A stretch of 46,577 nucleotides of DNA from Methylophilaceae bacterium. GTDB taxonomy: Bacteria > Pseudomonadota > Gammaproteobacteria > Burkholderiales > Methylophilaceae. The position numbers were made by a program, and so were the translations under genes. Where the stretch lies: assembly GCA_028351715.1 (NCBI GenBank), contig JAOMKM010000007.1, positions 1 through 46,577 on the forward strand, given 5' to 3'. Numbering within the stretch: the first letter of the stretch is position 1; each line of letters begins with the position of its first letter. Of the stretch, positions 6,906 to 15,273 are shown in pieces. A model generated the notes under the pieces. That model saw nothing but the letters and a program-made list of their open reading frames with translations. It did not search any database and had not been told where the DNA came from.

Positions 6906-8225
6906 ATGAATAATAAAAAACATCAAATTGTGATTGTAGGTGGGGGAGCTGGTGGTTTAGAGCTGGCGACTAAGCTCGGAGACACATTAGGAAAACAAAA
7001 AAAAGCTGAAATTACTTTAGTTGATTCTAAAAAGACACATATATGGAAACCATTACTCCATGAAATTGCTGCGGGGAGTTTAAATGCAGATAAGGATGAA
7101 TTAGATTATTTAGCCCAAGCCCATTGGCATAACTTTAGTTTTCGCTTGGGCTCTATGGACGCTTTAAATAAAGAAACAAAAGAGATTTCTCTGGCACCGT
7201 TTATTGCTATAGACGGATCAGAAATTATTCCTCGAAGAAGATTTAGTTATGACACATTAATTATTTCTGTAGGAAGTACAATTAATGATTTTGGAATAGA
7301 GGGAGCTGCTGAACATGCAATTGCATTGGATAATCAAAAACAAGCACAAAAATTTCACCAGAAACTCCATAACGCTATCTTAAAAGCACAAACTCAAAAA
7401 GATGAAATTACTCGAGGTCAATTAGAAGTTGTAATTGTAGGAGCAGGGGCAACTGGAGTTGAATTAGCTGCAGAGCTTCATAAAGCAACACGCGAGATGA
7501 CAGCATATGGACTAGATAAAATCAATCCAGATAAGGATATTAGAATTTCTTTAATTGAGGCGAGCGAGCGATTATTGCCAGCTCTACCAGAAAGAATGAG
7601 TTCTTCTGTTAATCGAGAATTAAAGAAGTTAAATGTAAATTTATATCTGGGAGAGAGAGTAACTAAAGTTTCTGCTGAAGGTGTCATGACTCATACAGGG
7701 CGATTTATTCCTTCTGCATTAGTTGTCTGGGCCGCAGGTATTAAAGCCCCAGAATTCCTAAGAAATTTGGGTTTAAAGGTTAATGTAATAAATCAGATCA
7801 TAGTGAAATCAACACTTCAATCTATAGATGATAATTCTATTTTCGCATTTGGTGATTGCGCTGCTTGTCCCATTAAACCAAAGGCTAAAGAGTTTGTCCC
7901 GCCAAGAGCTCAATCTGCTCACCAACAAGCATCTTTATTAAAAAAAACCATGAAGCGATTGATAGCAAATAATAATAATCTTCCTCAATATAGTTATAAG
8001 GATTATGGATCATTAGTTAACCTAGGCCGATACTCTACCGTAGGAAATCTAATGGGTTCTTTGACAGGTGGGAGTATGTTTATTGAGGGTTTTGTAGCAA
8101 GAATAATGTACCTTATGCTTTATCAAATGCATTTAATGGCGCTTCACGGTGTGACTGTTGTATCGTTTAGATTGATCGCAAAGTTTATTACAAGAAGAAC
8201 TGAAACACATGTTAAATTACATTAA
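6906..8225 (+). CDS. ndh: Type II NADH:quinone oxidoreductase (NDH-2)
   Basis: At 439 residues this is the usual NDH-2 length. A first Rossmann motif, G-G-G-A-G-G (about 12-17), binds FAD. A second, G-A-G-A-T-G (about 178-183), binds NADH. The F-G-D-C-A segment near residue 315 is the FAD-contacting motif of the family. The C-terminal region has hydrophobic or amphipathic helices expected to anchor it on the cytoplasmic face of the inner membrane. It oxidises NADH and reduces quinone without pumping protons. It lies right after the xoxG terminator, so it needs its own promoter in the roughly 20 bp left or partial readthrough. It overlaps the convergent transporter gene by 4 bp. Sulfide:quinone reductase is less likely because the redox Cys pattern is absent. 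Confidence 0.88.
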   Translation: MNNKKHQIVIVGGGAGGLELATKLGDTLGKQKKAEITLVDSKKTHIWKPLLHEIAAGSLNADKDELDYLAQAHWHNFSFRLGSMDALNKETKEISLAPFIAIDGSEIIPRRRFSYDTLIISVGSTINDFGIEGAAEHAIALDNQKQAQKFHQKLHNAILKAQTQKDEITRGQLEVVIVGAGATGVELAAELHKATREMTAYGLDKINPDKDIRISLIEASERLLPALPERMSSSVNRELKKLNVNLYLGERVTKVSAEGVMTHTGRFIPSALVVWAAGIKAPEFLRNLGLKVNVINQIIVKSTLQSIDDNSIFAFGDCAACPIKPKAKEFVPPRAQSAHQQASLLKKTMKRLIANNNNLPQYSYKDYGSLVNLGRYSTVGNLMGSLTGGSMFIEGFVARIMYLMLYQMHLMALHGVTVVSFRLIAKFITRRTETHVKLH

Positions 8226-9409
8226 TCATTTTTTGCATAGTATTGGCTAGCTACAGTCATTGCTAGGATAACAAAAAATCCAAATATAAATACTATAGCG
8301 TTAATAGGTATATTAAATTTAACCATCATCGTATAGGTACCACTAAGGAATAATATCCCTAAATTTTCACTAAAATTTTGGACAGCAATTGAGTGGCCTG
8401 CACCAATTAATTTGTGACCTCTGTATTGAAGCAGTGCATTAAGCGGAACAATTAATAATCCACTTAAAATGCCAATAAGAATAAGAACGATAGCAGCTGT
8501 TTGCCAGGTTTCAACGAAAACTATTGAGCAGACTAGTGAACCCATAACAATACCAGCAGGTAAAATTTTAATAGAATCTTTCATTAAAATAAAACGAGCT
8601 GCAACTAACGCCCCAAGTCCAACTCCTAATGCAACTACTGCTGTTAGCTGTGTTGATTTATCAAGACCAAAATTTAGAGCATAAGCGGCCCATCCAATAA
8701 TTACCAGCCTAAGTGTTGCGCCTGCGCCCCAAAATAATGTTGTAATTGCCAATGATAATTGTCCTAAAGGGTCCCTCCATAACTTTCCATAAGAATTAAA
8801 AAAATCTTTTATCAGAAGCCATGGATTAGTATGCTTAATTTTATGAATAATCGGTAAGGTTGGAATATACCGGTTAAATAATGCAGCTAATATATATAAG
8901 GTACTTATTAAAATAATTGCAAGATTGACATCATAAGAAGCTGCAATTCCGCCTAAAATTGCACCTAAAATAATAGCGGCCACTGTTAACCCCTCAACCC
9001 ACGCATTCGCAGGAACTAGAGACTCTTCGGGAAGTAATTCTGTCAAAATCCCATATTTAGCTGGAGAATATGCTGCTGCTCCGATTCCGACAATAGCATA
9101 TGCATACAGTGGCTGCATTCCAGCAAGCATTGCAAGACAGCCGAAAAGTTTTACTCCATTAGCGATAAACATTACCTGACCTTTAGGTTTTGAGTCTGCA
9201 AATGCTCCAACAAAAGGAGCAAGTATAATATATGCAAGAACAAAAAATTGAAGTAGTAATGGTTGGTGCCAATTAGGTGCCTGTAAATTTGCAAGCATAG
9301 CAATTGCTGCAAATAATAGAGCATTATCAGCCAATGCAGATAAAAATTGTGCTGAAAGGAAATAGTAGAATCCTTCAGTTTTTATTGGCTTAGAGCGTTT
9401 CTGCAGCAT
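8222..9409 (-). CDS. lplT: Lysophospholipid transporter LplT (MFS)
   Basis: This 395-residue major facilitator protein has about twelve hydrophobic helices; E. coli LplT has 397. The N-terminal pattern F-L-S-A-Q-F-L-S-A-L-A-D-N-A-L-L-F and the helix 2-3 loop P-F-V-G-A-F-A-D-S resemble LplT. LplT flips lysophospholipid into the cytoplasm for re-acylation by Aas. No aas gene lies in this window, so the partner is elsewhere or absent and the substrate is tentative. The ATG start overlaps the end of the phoH-like gene by 20 bp, so the two are cotranscribed. Confidence 0.82.
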   Translation of the reverse strand: MLQKRSKPIKTEGFYYFLSAQFLSALADNALLFAAIAMLANLQAPNWHQPLLLQFFVLAYIILAPFVGAFADSKPKGQVMFIANGVKLFGCLAMLAGMQPLYAYAIVGIGAAAYSPAKYGILTELLPEESLVPANAWVEGLTVAAIILGAILGGIAASYDVNLAIILISTLYILAALFNRYIPTLPIIHKIKHTNPWLLIKDFFNSYGKLWRDPLGQLSLAITTLFWGAGATLRLVIIGWAAYALNFGLDKSTQLTAVVALGVGLGALVAARFILMKDSIKILPAGIVMGSLVCSIVFVETWQTAAIVLILIGILSGLLIVPLNALLQYRGHKLIGAGHSIAVQNFSENLGILFLSGTYTMMVKFNIPINAIVFIFGFFVILAMTVASQYYAKND

Positions 9410-10781
9410 AATCAGCTAGCCTCGATCTCTCCCCTCTCATGAGGGTAATGTGTCCGTTATGTTGCCATCCCTTGAAGCGATCTACGACATAAGTCAGTCC
9501 TGAACTACCTTCTGTCAAGTAAGGAGTATCGATCTGGGCTATATTACCCAAACAAACTACTTTAGTTCCTGGCCCCGCTCTTGTAATTAAAGTTTTCATC
9601 TGCTTTGGAGTTAAATTTTGAGCTTCATCAATAATAAGGTATTTGGTTAAAAAAGTTCTTCCTCTCATAAAATTAAGAGATTTAACCTTAATTCTTGATC
9701 GTATTAAATCGTGAGTGGCTGCACGTCCCCATTCACCTGCATCTTCATCTGTTTTATTTAGAACATCCAGGTTATCATCTAAGGCCCCCATCCATGGCGA
9801 CATTTTTTCTTCCTCAGTTCCTGGAAGAAATCCTATATCTTCGCCAACTGGAACTGTTACACGTGTCATAATAATTTCACTGTATATTTTTTTTTCTAGA
9901 ACCTGCTGAAGACCAGCTGCAAGTGTAAGAAGAGTTTTACCGGTTCCAGCCTGGCCTAGTAAGGTTACAAAGTCAACTTCAGGATCAAGCAATAAATTAA
10001 GAGCAAAATTTTGTTCCTTATTTCTTGCGCTGATTCCCCATATATTAAAGTTTGGGTTAGTGTGGTCTTGGACTACCTGTAAAGTAGCAGTCTTTCCTTT
10101 TACTTCTCTAACGATAGCATGGAAGGGTTTATCAAAACTATAATGCACAAATTCATTTATTACTAATTCCTTGCAAATTGGACCCGTTACCCGATAAAAC
10201 ATTCTATTTTCTTCTTGCCAAGACTCCATTGCCTTACCATGCAGCTCCCAAAAATTTTCAGGAAGAGCTGTAACACCAGAATAAAGTAACTCTGTATCAT
10301 CCATTACTTTGTCATTAAAATAATCTTCTGCTGTGATGCCTAAAGCTCTAGCTTTAATTCGAATATTAATATCTTTGGAAACAAGAATTACGTTTCTTTT
10401 TAAATTTTTATTTTTTAAATTAAAGACAACACTAAGAATTTGATTATCTGCTTTACTTCCTGCCAGCATTGGTAAGTCAAATTCTACTGGATCAGTCTGA
10501 AGAAATAATCGACCAGATACATGATTATTTATTTCTGACTTAAGTGGGCATCCTAAATCAAGATTATTAAGACCTGAACCCATAATTTCTTCTAGATAAC
10601 GGCTTGTTTGCCTCGCATTTCTTGCAACCTCTGTAAGCCCTTTCTTACCATTATCCAGCTCCTCAAGAGTTACCATTGGGAGATAAATATCATGCTCTTC
10701 GAATCGAAAAAGTGATGATGGGTCATGCATTAATACATTAGTATCTAAAACAAATAGCTTCGTTATATTTTTTTTAACCAT
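9390..10781 (-). CDS. PIN domain-PhoH family ATPase/RNase-like protein
   Basis: The 463-residue protein has an N-terminal PIN domain (about 8-160) with acidic residues Asp13 (L-D-T-N) and Asp136 (S-K-D) suited to metal-dependent RNA cleavage. A PhoH ATPase domain (about 250-463) follows, with Walker A G-Q-A-G-T-G-K-T at 276-283 and Walker B I-I-D-E-A-Q-N at 383-389. This is the PhoH2/YlaK arrangement, linked in other bacteria to RNA unwinding and cleavage. It is distinct from the short PhoH (ybeZ) form. It lies between bcp and lplT on the same strand, with a 12-bp gap to bcp and a 20-bp overlap with lplT. The cellular role here is unknown. Confidence 0.88.
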   Translation of the reverse strand: MVKKNITKLFVLDTNVLMHDPSSLFRFEEHDIYLPMVTLEELDNGKKGLTEVARNARQTSRYLEEIMGSGLNNLDLGCPLKSEINNHVSGRLFLQTDPVEFDLPMLAGSKADNQILSVVFNLKNKNLKRNVILVSKDINIRIKARALGITAEDYFNDKVMDDTELLYSGVTALPENFWELHGKAMESWQEENRMFYRVTGPICKELVINEFVHYSFDKPFHAIVREVKGKTATLQVVQDHTNPNFNIWGISARNKEQNFALNLLLDPEVDFVTLLGQAGTGKTLLTLAAGLQQVLEKKIYSEIIMTRVTVPVGEDIGFLPGTEEEKMSPWMGALDDNLDVLNKTDEDAGEWGRAATHDLIRSRIKVKSLNFMRGRTFLTKYLIIDEAQNLTPKQMKTLITRAGPGTKVVCLGNIAQIDTPYLTEGSSGLTYVVDRFKGWQHNGHITLMRGERSRLADYAAETL

Positions 10782-10793
10782 TTTTCTGTTGGA

Positions 10794-11258
10794 TTAATTT
10801 TTTAAGAATTCTAAAACTTCTTGAATATGACCATTGACTTTCACGCCTCGCCACTCTTTAATTAATTCCCCATTTTCATTAATCAGAAATGTACTTCTTT
10901 CTACTCCTCGCACTTGCTTTCCATACATATTTTTCATTTTCATCACACCAAACAAATTACAAGCAATTTCATCTGGGTCACTGATTAAGTCAAATGAAAA
11001 ATTATATTTTTTCTTGAAATTCTCATGCGACTTAACACTATCTCGTGAGATACCATAAATCACCACATTTAAATCCTTGAATTGGCTGTATGCTTCCGTA
11101 AAATCTATACCTTCATTTGTGCATCCTGGTGTTGAATCTTTGGGATAAAAATAAACAATTAATTTTTTACCTTCAGCGTCAGATGGAATTGATAAAGATC
11201 CATTAGTTCCTTCCAATGAGAAGGATGGAATAGTTTTATTTAATTTTAAATCACTCAT
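10794..11258 (-). CDS. bcp: Thiol peroxidase, Bcp/PrxQ family
   Basis: A 154-residue cytoplasmic peroxiredoxin of the AhpC/TSA fold that reduces peroxides with thioredoxin-type electrons. The peroxidatic Cys46 sits in P-K-D-S-T-P-G-C-T-N-E. The nearby resolving Cys found five residues later in E. coli Bcp is Ile51 here. The only other Cys is Cys100 (in E-I-A-C-N-L-F), which matches the third Cys of the E. coli protein by position. It may therefore work as a 1-Cys enzyme or pair with Cys100. It is first in the minus-strand set bcp-phoH-lplT. A consensus -10 TATAAT lies upstream at 11303-11308. Confidence 0.92.
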   Translation of the reverse strand: MSDLKLNKTIPSFSLEGTNGSLSIPSDAEGKKLIVYFYPKDSTPGCTNEGIDFTEAYSQFKDLNVVIYGISRDSVKSHENFKKKYNFSFDLISDPDEIACNLFGVMKMKNMYGKQVRGVERSTFLINENGELIKEWRGVKVNGHIQEVLEFLKN

Positions 11259-11302
11259 AAATTTATTTAATGCCCCATAGTATTTAATAAGTCTTCTTAG
11301 AA

Positions 11303-11308
11303 ATTATA
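11303..11308 (-). promoter_or_regulatory. Candidate -10 box for bcp
   Basis: The minus strand reads TATAAT about 45 bp upstream of the bcp ATG in the 82-bp gap between moeA and bcp. The -35 position is a poor match, so this is tentative. Confidence 0.35.
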
Positions 11309-11340
11309 GCTGAAATAGTGCCAAAAAAAGGGTATTAATC

Positions 11341-12615
11341 TTAGATAAATCCTTCCATAAGTTGGACTTTTACTATGCCTCCAGAATCAATTGTGCTCTC
11401 ATCTATTTCCATTACAATGAAACAGTTTGCTTGACTCATTGAGCTTAGAATTGCTGAACCTTGTTGACCTGTAGGCTTCACCCACCATTCATCGTTATTT
11501 TGAAACAATATACCTCTTTGGAATTCCATACGACCTGGTTTTTTAAAGATAGCCCTTTCTGTTTTGACTGAAAAAAGTGGTGGAAGCTCATAGTCAACTT
11601 CCCCCATTAACGCTTTCATTTGAGGCTGAACAATTTGATAAAATGAGACCATGGAAGCTACAGGATTGCCAGGTAAGCCAAAATAATGCGTTTGATTAAT
11701 TTTTCCATAAGCTAAGGGTCGTCCAGGTTTAATTGCTAACTTCCAAAATAAGACCTCCCCAATTTCATTTAAAACCTCTTTCATAAAATCTGCAGCTCCA
11801 ACAGACACCCCTCCACTTGTGATGATGACATCAACCTTATCTGCAATTGAAAGTAAGGTTTTCTTAAGCTCTTTTTTATCATCAGAGATAATTTTAAGGT
11901 TTATAATATCTGCGCCTATGCGCTCCAGCATTGCTCCGATTGTATGGTTATTACTGTCATATACCTGCCCAACTTTTAATGAATTTCCTACCTCTACTAC
12001 CTCATCTCCAGTAGAAAAAAAAGCAACTTTTATTTGACGGTATACACTGATCTTAGGAAGTCCCAGAGAAGCAAGTAGTCCAATTTCAGATGCTCTAATG
12101 TATCTCCCTCTCTTTAAAATTAACTCACCTTTTTTTACATCTTCTCCAATTTTTCTAATATTTCCACCAATTGATATACTTTTATTTACTGAGATCTTGT
12201 TACCCTCGGAAGAAACTAATTCTATTGGGATGACAGTATTGGCGCCATTAGGAATTCTTGCTCCTGTCATTATTTGAATCGCTTGTCCTGGAAGTACTTT
12301 TTCATTTGAAGATTGCCCTGCTAAATTTGATCCTATAACCTCATACGTTGTAGGTAAATTTTCTTTTGTTTTATAAAATGCAAATCCATCCATTGCAGAA
12401 TTATCGTAATTAGGGACATCAATAGGAGAATATATATCCTCTGATAAGACCCTGCATAAGGAGTCTCTTATTGGAATTATCTGAGTTTCCTTAACTGGCT
12501 CAATAAATTGCCTAATCCATTTTAAGGCATCTTTATATTCCATTGCATTAGGGTCGTATTCAGCTAAGCACCCCGGGTCTTTTGCTAGCTTACCTATTGT
12601 AATTTTTTCATTCAT
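11341..12615 (-). CDS. moeA: Molybdopterin molybdenumtransferase MoeA
   Basis: This 424-residue protein is a little longer than E. coli MoeA (411). It inserts molybdate into adenylylated molybdopterin in the cytoplasm. Family signatures are visible: the N-terminal D-N-S-A-M-D-G-F-A, the G-D-E-V-V-E segment, T-S-G-G-V-S-V-G-A-A-D in the MoCF domain, and L-P-G-N-P-V-A-S. The ATG overlaps the mobB stop by 4 bp (ATGA), which implies translational coupling. It is the last gene of moaA-mobA-mobB-moeA, next to and divergent from the fds formate dehydrogenase that needs this cofactor. Confidence 0.94.
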   Translation of the reverse strand: MNEKITIGKLAKDPGCLAEYDPNAMEYKDALKWIRQFIEPVKETQIIPIRDSLCRVLSEDIYSPIDVPNYDNSAMDGFAFYKTKENLPTTYEVIGSNLAGQSSNEKVLPGQAIQIMTGARIPNGANTVIPIELVSSEGNKISVNKSISIGGNIRKIGEDVKKGELILKRGRYIRASEIGLLASLGLPKISVYRQIKVAFFSTGDEVVEVGNSLKVGQVYDSNNHTIGAMLERIGADIINLKIISDDKKELKKTLLSIADKVDVIITSGGVSVGAADFMKEVLNEIGEVLFWKLAIKPGRPLAYGKINQTHYFGLPGNPVASMVSFYQIVQPQMKALMGEVDYELPPLFSVKTERAIFKKPGRMEFQRGILFQNNDEWWVKPTGQQGSAILSSMSQANCFIVMEIDESTIDSGGIVKVQLMEGFI

Positions 12616-13133
12616 GACTTATTAATTAAATTTAATATAAAGGCGCAGACCTCTTCAGGTTTATTGATATTTAGTGAAGGGATACTTTCCTTATCATTGG
12701 TATCAGTTGCTATTGCAATAATGCTTTCATTTTTAGTATAAAGCTTTTCATGTGATATACCCTTACGGAAAACTTCAATTTTTTTATACGGCAAAGTTTT
12801 TAGCCCTTCTATTAAAATCATATCAACATTTTGGTCCATTTGTTTGATCATATCGTTAATAGCGATATTATGTTTTTGATTTTCTGTGATTAATGCAGAT
12901 CGATCCTGATTTAATATTAGAGTTTGGTAGCTTCCAGATTCTCTCAGTCTGTAGCTGTCTTTTCCTGGGATATCAATATCAAAACTATGATGAGCATGTT
13001 TTACAACTGAAATAATGAGGTCATTTATTTTGAGTAGTGGAATAATTTTTTCAAGTAAGGTTGTTTTTCCACTTCCACTTGAAGAGGCACAGAACCCAAG
13101 AATTAATGGTTTTATTTTTTTATTATGATTCAA
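12612..13133 (-). CDS. mobB: Molybdopterin-guanine dinucleotide biosynthesis adaptor MobB
   Basis: A 173-residue P-loop GTPase. Walker A G-S-G-K-T-T is at residues 20-25 and a typical S-V-K-H-A-H-H-S-F-D-I-D segment follows. MobB aids, but is not always needed for, guanine dinucleotide attachment by MobA. The start is TTG (minus-strand bases 13133-13131), giving M-N-H-N-K-K, and it overlaps the mobA end by 11 bp. It overlaps moeA by 4 bp at its own end. Confidence 0.9.
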   Translation of the reverse strand: MNHNKKIKPLILGFCASSSGSGKTTLLEKIIPLLKINDLIISVVKHAHHSFDIDIPGKDSYRLRESGSYQTLILNQDRSALITENQKHNIAINDMIKQMDQNVDMILIEGLKTLPYKKIEVFRKGISHEKLYTKNESIIAIATDTNDKESIPSLNINKPEEVCAFILNLINKS

Positions 13134-13689
13134 TTTTCTTTAGATCTTCCTTATTATTTATATTATTAAATTCATCTGGATTATCAAAGACTACTGTTTC
13201 AAAATTATTTTGTTCAATCCAGTCTGCTATTTTCTTTTTCTTACTAAAAATAAATGCTTTTAATCCTTCTAATGTAGATTTATGGCATAAGCTAAATACC
13301 GGTTCAATTTGTCCACTCAACATAGGGACAATAATGGTGCTACTCGTATTTTTAGTTTTTTTAAATAATTTTTCAACTAAATTGAGAGGTAAGAGCGGTG
13401 TATCAGTTGGACAAAATTGTACCCACTCAGTTTGAGCTGATTTTAATCCAGTATAAATACCTACTAAAGGACCAGTATGGGGATTTAGCTCATCTCTAAA
13501 TTGTTGAGCTTTGGGAAATTGTTCAAGAAAAATATTGCTATTAATCCATACTTTATTTACTTGAGGACTAAGCCTGTCATAAACATGTTGAATCATTAAT
13601 TTTTTTTTGAATGTAATTAAAGACTTATTTGTTCCCATACGGGCGGAAGAGCCTCCAGCAAGAATTACACCTTCAATTAATTCTATCAA
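13123..13689 (-). CDS. mobA: Molybdenum cofactor guanylyltransferase MobA
   Basis: A 188-residue nucleotidyltransferase that joins GMP to Mo-molybdopterin to make MGD. The GTP-binding signature L-A-G-G-S-S-A-R-M-G-T-N-K is at residues 10-22 and a metal-binding D-T-P segment (P-T-D-T-P-L-L) lies near 94. The start is TTG at 13689, with GGTGG just upstream in the end of moaA serving as Shine-Dalgarno. It is directly abutted to moaA with no gap. The product, bis-MGD, is the cofactor expected for FdsA encoded on the other side of the divergent promoter. Confidence 0.92.
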   Translation of the reverse strand: MIELIEGVILAGGSSARMGTNKSLITFKKKLMIQHVYDRLSPQVNKVWINSNIFLEQFPKAQQFRDELNPHTGPLVGIYTGLKSAQTEWVQFCPTDTPLLPLNLVEKLFKKTKNTSSTIIVPMLSGQIEPVFSLCHKSTLEGLKAFIFSKKKKIADWIEQNNFETVVFDNPDEFNNINNKEDLKKIES

Positions 13690-14682
13690 TTAACCACCCG
13701 TATGAGACATAAAACGAACAACAGCTGGTTTTTCTTGATTTAAATCAAATTCATGAGATTTTGGTTTTATTTTCATACTGTTAATTATTGCATTCTTAAT
13801 CGGATCGTCACTATTGGGAAATAGTCGGAGAAGAGGCATTAACTCAATTTTTGTCTCCTGCCCTAAGCAAAGAAACAATTCTCCCTTACAACTTATCCTT
13901 ACTCTATTACAGTCACTACAGAAATTATGACTATGTGGGGATATTAAACCTACATTTGTTTTTGTATTCTTTATTGACCAATACTTAGCTGGCCCCCCTG
14001 TTTTATATGATGTTTTCTCTAGGTCATAATTTTCAGCTAATTTTATAAATATTTCATCATTACTAATAGATGTTATTTTTCTTTCATAATTAGTTGCACC
14101 TAAAGGCATCTCCTCAATGAATGATAAGTCTAGACCTCGTTTAATAGCAAAATTTGTTAGATCGAAAATTTCAGTGTCATTAATATCTCGCATTAAGACT
14201 GTATTTAATTTAATTTTTTCAAAGCCAACATTGAGTGCGTGATCAATTCCATTTATTACTTCATCGAGGTTACCAATACGAGTCATCTTTTTAAAGGTAG
14301 AAGGATTCAAACTGTCTAGGCTAATATTTATCCTCTTCACCCCAGCCTCTTTTAACATGACAGCTTTATTAATTAATTGGCTACCATTAGTTGTTAGAGT
14401 TAAATCATGTATTTTTTTATTTTTTGAAAGGTTATGAAATAGGGAATCTATATTTTTTCTTACTAATGGTTCACCTCCAGTAATTCTAATTTTTTTAACT
14501 CCTAAGGACGTAAAAATATTTGCGAGGCGGTTTATTTCTTCCAAGGAAAGCACCTCATCTCTAGGTAAAAATTTCATTTTCTCCGACATACAGTAGATAC
14601 ATCGAAAATCGCACCTATCTGTTACAGAAATTCTAATATAGTTGATAGTTCTATTGAACTGATCGATCAAAGTTGTGGTCAT
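13690..14682 (-). CDS. moaA: GTP 3',8-cyclase MoaA (radical SAM)
   Basis: This 330-residue radical SAM enzyme starts molybdopterin synthesis by cyclising GTP, with MoaC acting next (not in this window). The N-terminal [4Fe-4S] motif C-D-F-R-C-I-Y-C has Cys24, Cys28 and Cys31. A second C-terminal cluster motif begins C-S-D-C-N-R-V-R and has a third Cys 14 residues on. The protein ends in the conserved Gly-Gly needed for activity in the family. It is the first gene of the minus-strand Moco operon, its ATG facing the fds operon across about 110 bp. Confidence 0.95.
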   Translation of the reverse strand: MTTTLIDQFNRTINYIRISVTDRCDFRCIYCMSEKMKFLPRDEVLSLEEINRLANIFTSLGVKKIRITGGEPLVRKNIDSLFHNLSKNKKIHDLTLTTNGSQLINKAVMLKEAGVKRINISLDSLNPSTFKKMTRIGNLDEVINGIDHALNVGFEKIKLNTVLMRDINDTEIFDLTNFAIKRGLDLSFIEEMPLGATNYERKITSISNDEIFIKLAENYDLEKTSYKTGGPAKYWSIKNTKTNVGLISPHSHNFCSDCNRVRISCKGELFLCLGQETKIELMPLLRLFPNSDDPIKNAIINSMKIKPKSHEFDLNQEKPAVVRFMSHTGG

Positions 14683-14796
14683 ATCGTATTAATATTTTAA
14701 TTAAGGTCAATAATAAGGATTTTTTTAATATATACCCTTTATTCTTAAAGTATAATGACCTTTAGAACAAATCACAGTATTTATATTGAATTAACT
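14683..14796 (+). promoter_or_regulatory. Divergent moaA/fdsG promoter region
   Basis: The region between the moaA ATG and the chosen fdsG ATG (14797) contains a consensus -10 TATAAT at 14751-14756 on the plus strand. Transcription would start near 14763, downstream of an in-frame ATG at 14755 that actually overlaps this hexamer. This argues for 14797 as the fdsG start. On the minus strand a TTGACC (-35-like, 14710-14705) faces moaA, but no good -10 is at the right distance. The -35 for the plus-strand promoter is also poor, so an activator is possible. Confidence 0.45.
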
Positions 14797-15273
14797 ATGA
14801 CATTAACTGAAATACAAATTAAAAAAATAGAACAGCTTGTGTCAAATTTTCAAGATACTCCTGGAGCATTGCTTCCTTTAATGCATGCAATTCAGGATGA
14901 TTTAGGGTATGTGCCTGAGGATTCTTACTCAATAATATCAAAAGCTTATAATTTATCAATTGCTGAGATACATGGTTTTGTAACTTTTTACCACCATTTT
15001 AGGACACACCCATCTGGAAAAAACATCTTACAGGTATGTCGGGCTGAATCATGCCAAGCAATGGGTAGTGAAGAAATTGAATTATATTGTAAAGATACTT
15101 TAGGAATTGATTATCATGAAACTACAGATGATAATTTAATAACATTAGAACCAATTTATTGCTTAGGGAATTGTGCATGCTCTCCTGCAGTGATGATAAA
15201 TGATAACGTAATCGGTAGAGTATCAAAAAAGAAAATAGACGATATTATTCGAATTGCTAAAGAAAACTTATGA
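14797..15273 (+). CDS. fdsG: NAD-dependent formate dehydrogenase gamma subunit FdsG (NuoE-like)
   Basis: With the start at ATG 14797 the protein has 158 residues, the usual FdsG length. An upstream in-frame ATG at 14755 would add 14 residues unlike the family and lies inside a -10 box. It has a thioredoxin-like [2Fe-2S] fold related to NuoE, with ligands Cys81, Cys86, Cys122 and Cys126 (C-R-A-E-S-C and C-L-G-N-C). It carries electrons within the soluble FdsABG(D) complex that oxidises formate and reduces NAD+. Its end overlaps fdsB by 4 bp (ATGA). Confidence 0.92.
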   Translation: MTLTEIQIKKIEQLVSNFQDTPGALLPLMHAIQDDLGYVPEDSYSIISKAYNLSIAEIHGFVTFYHHFRTHPSGKNILQVCRAESCQAMGSEEIELYCKDTLGIDYHETTDDNLITLEPIYCLGNCACSPAVMINDNVIGRVSKKKIDDIIRIAKENL

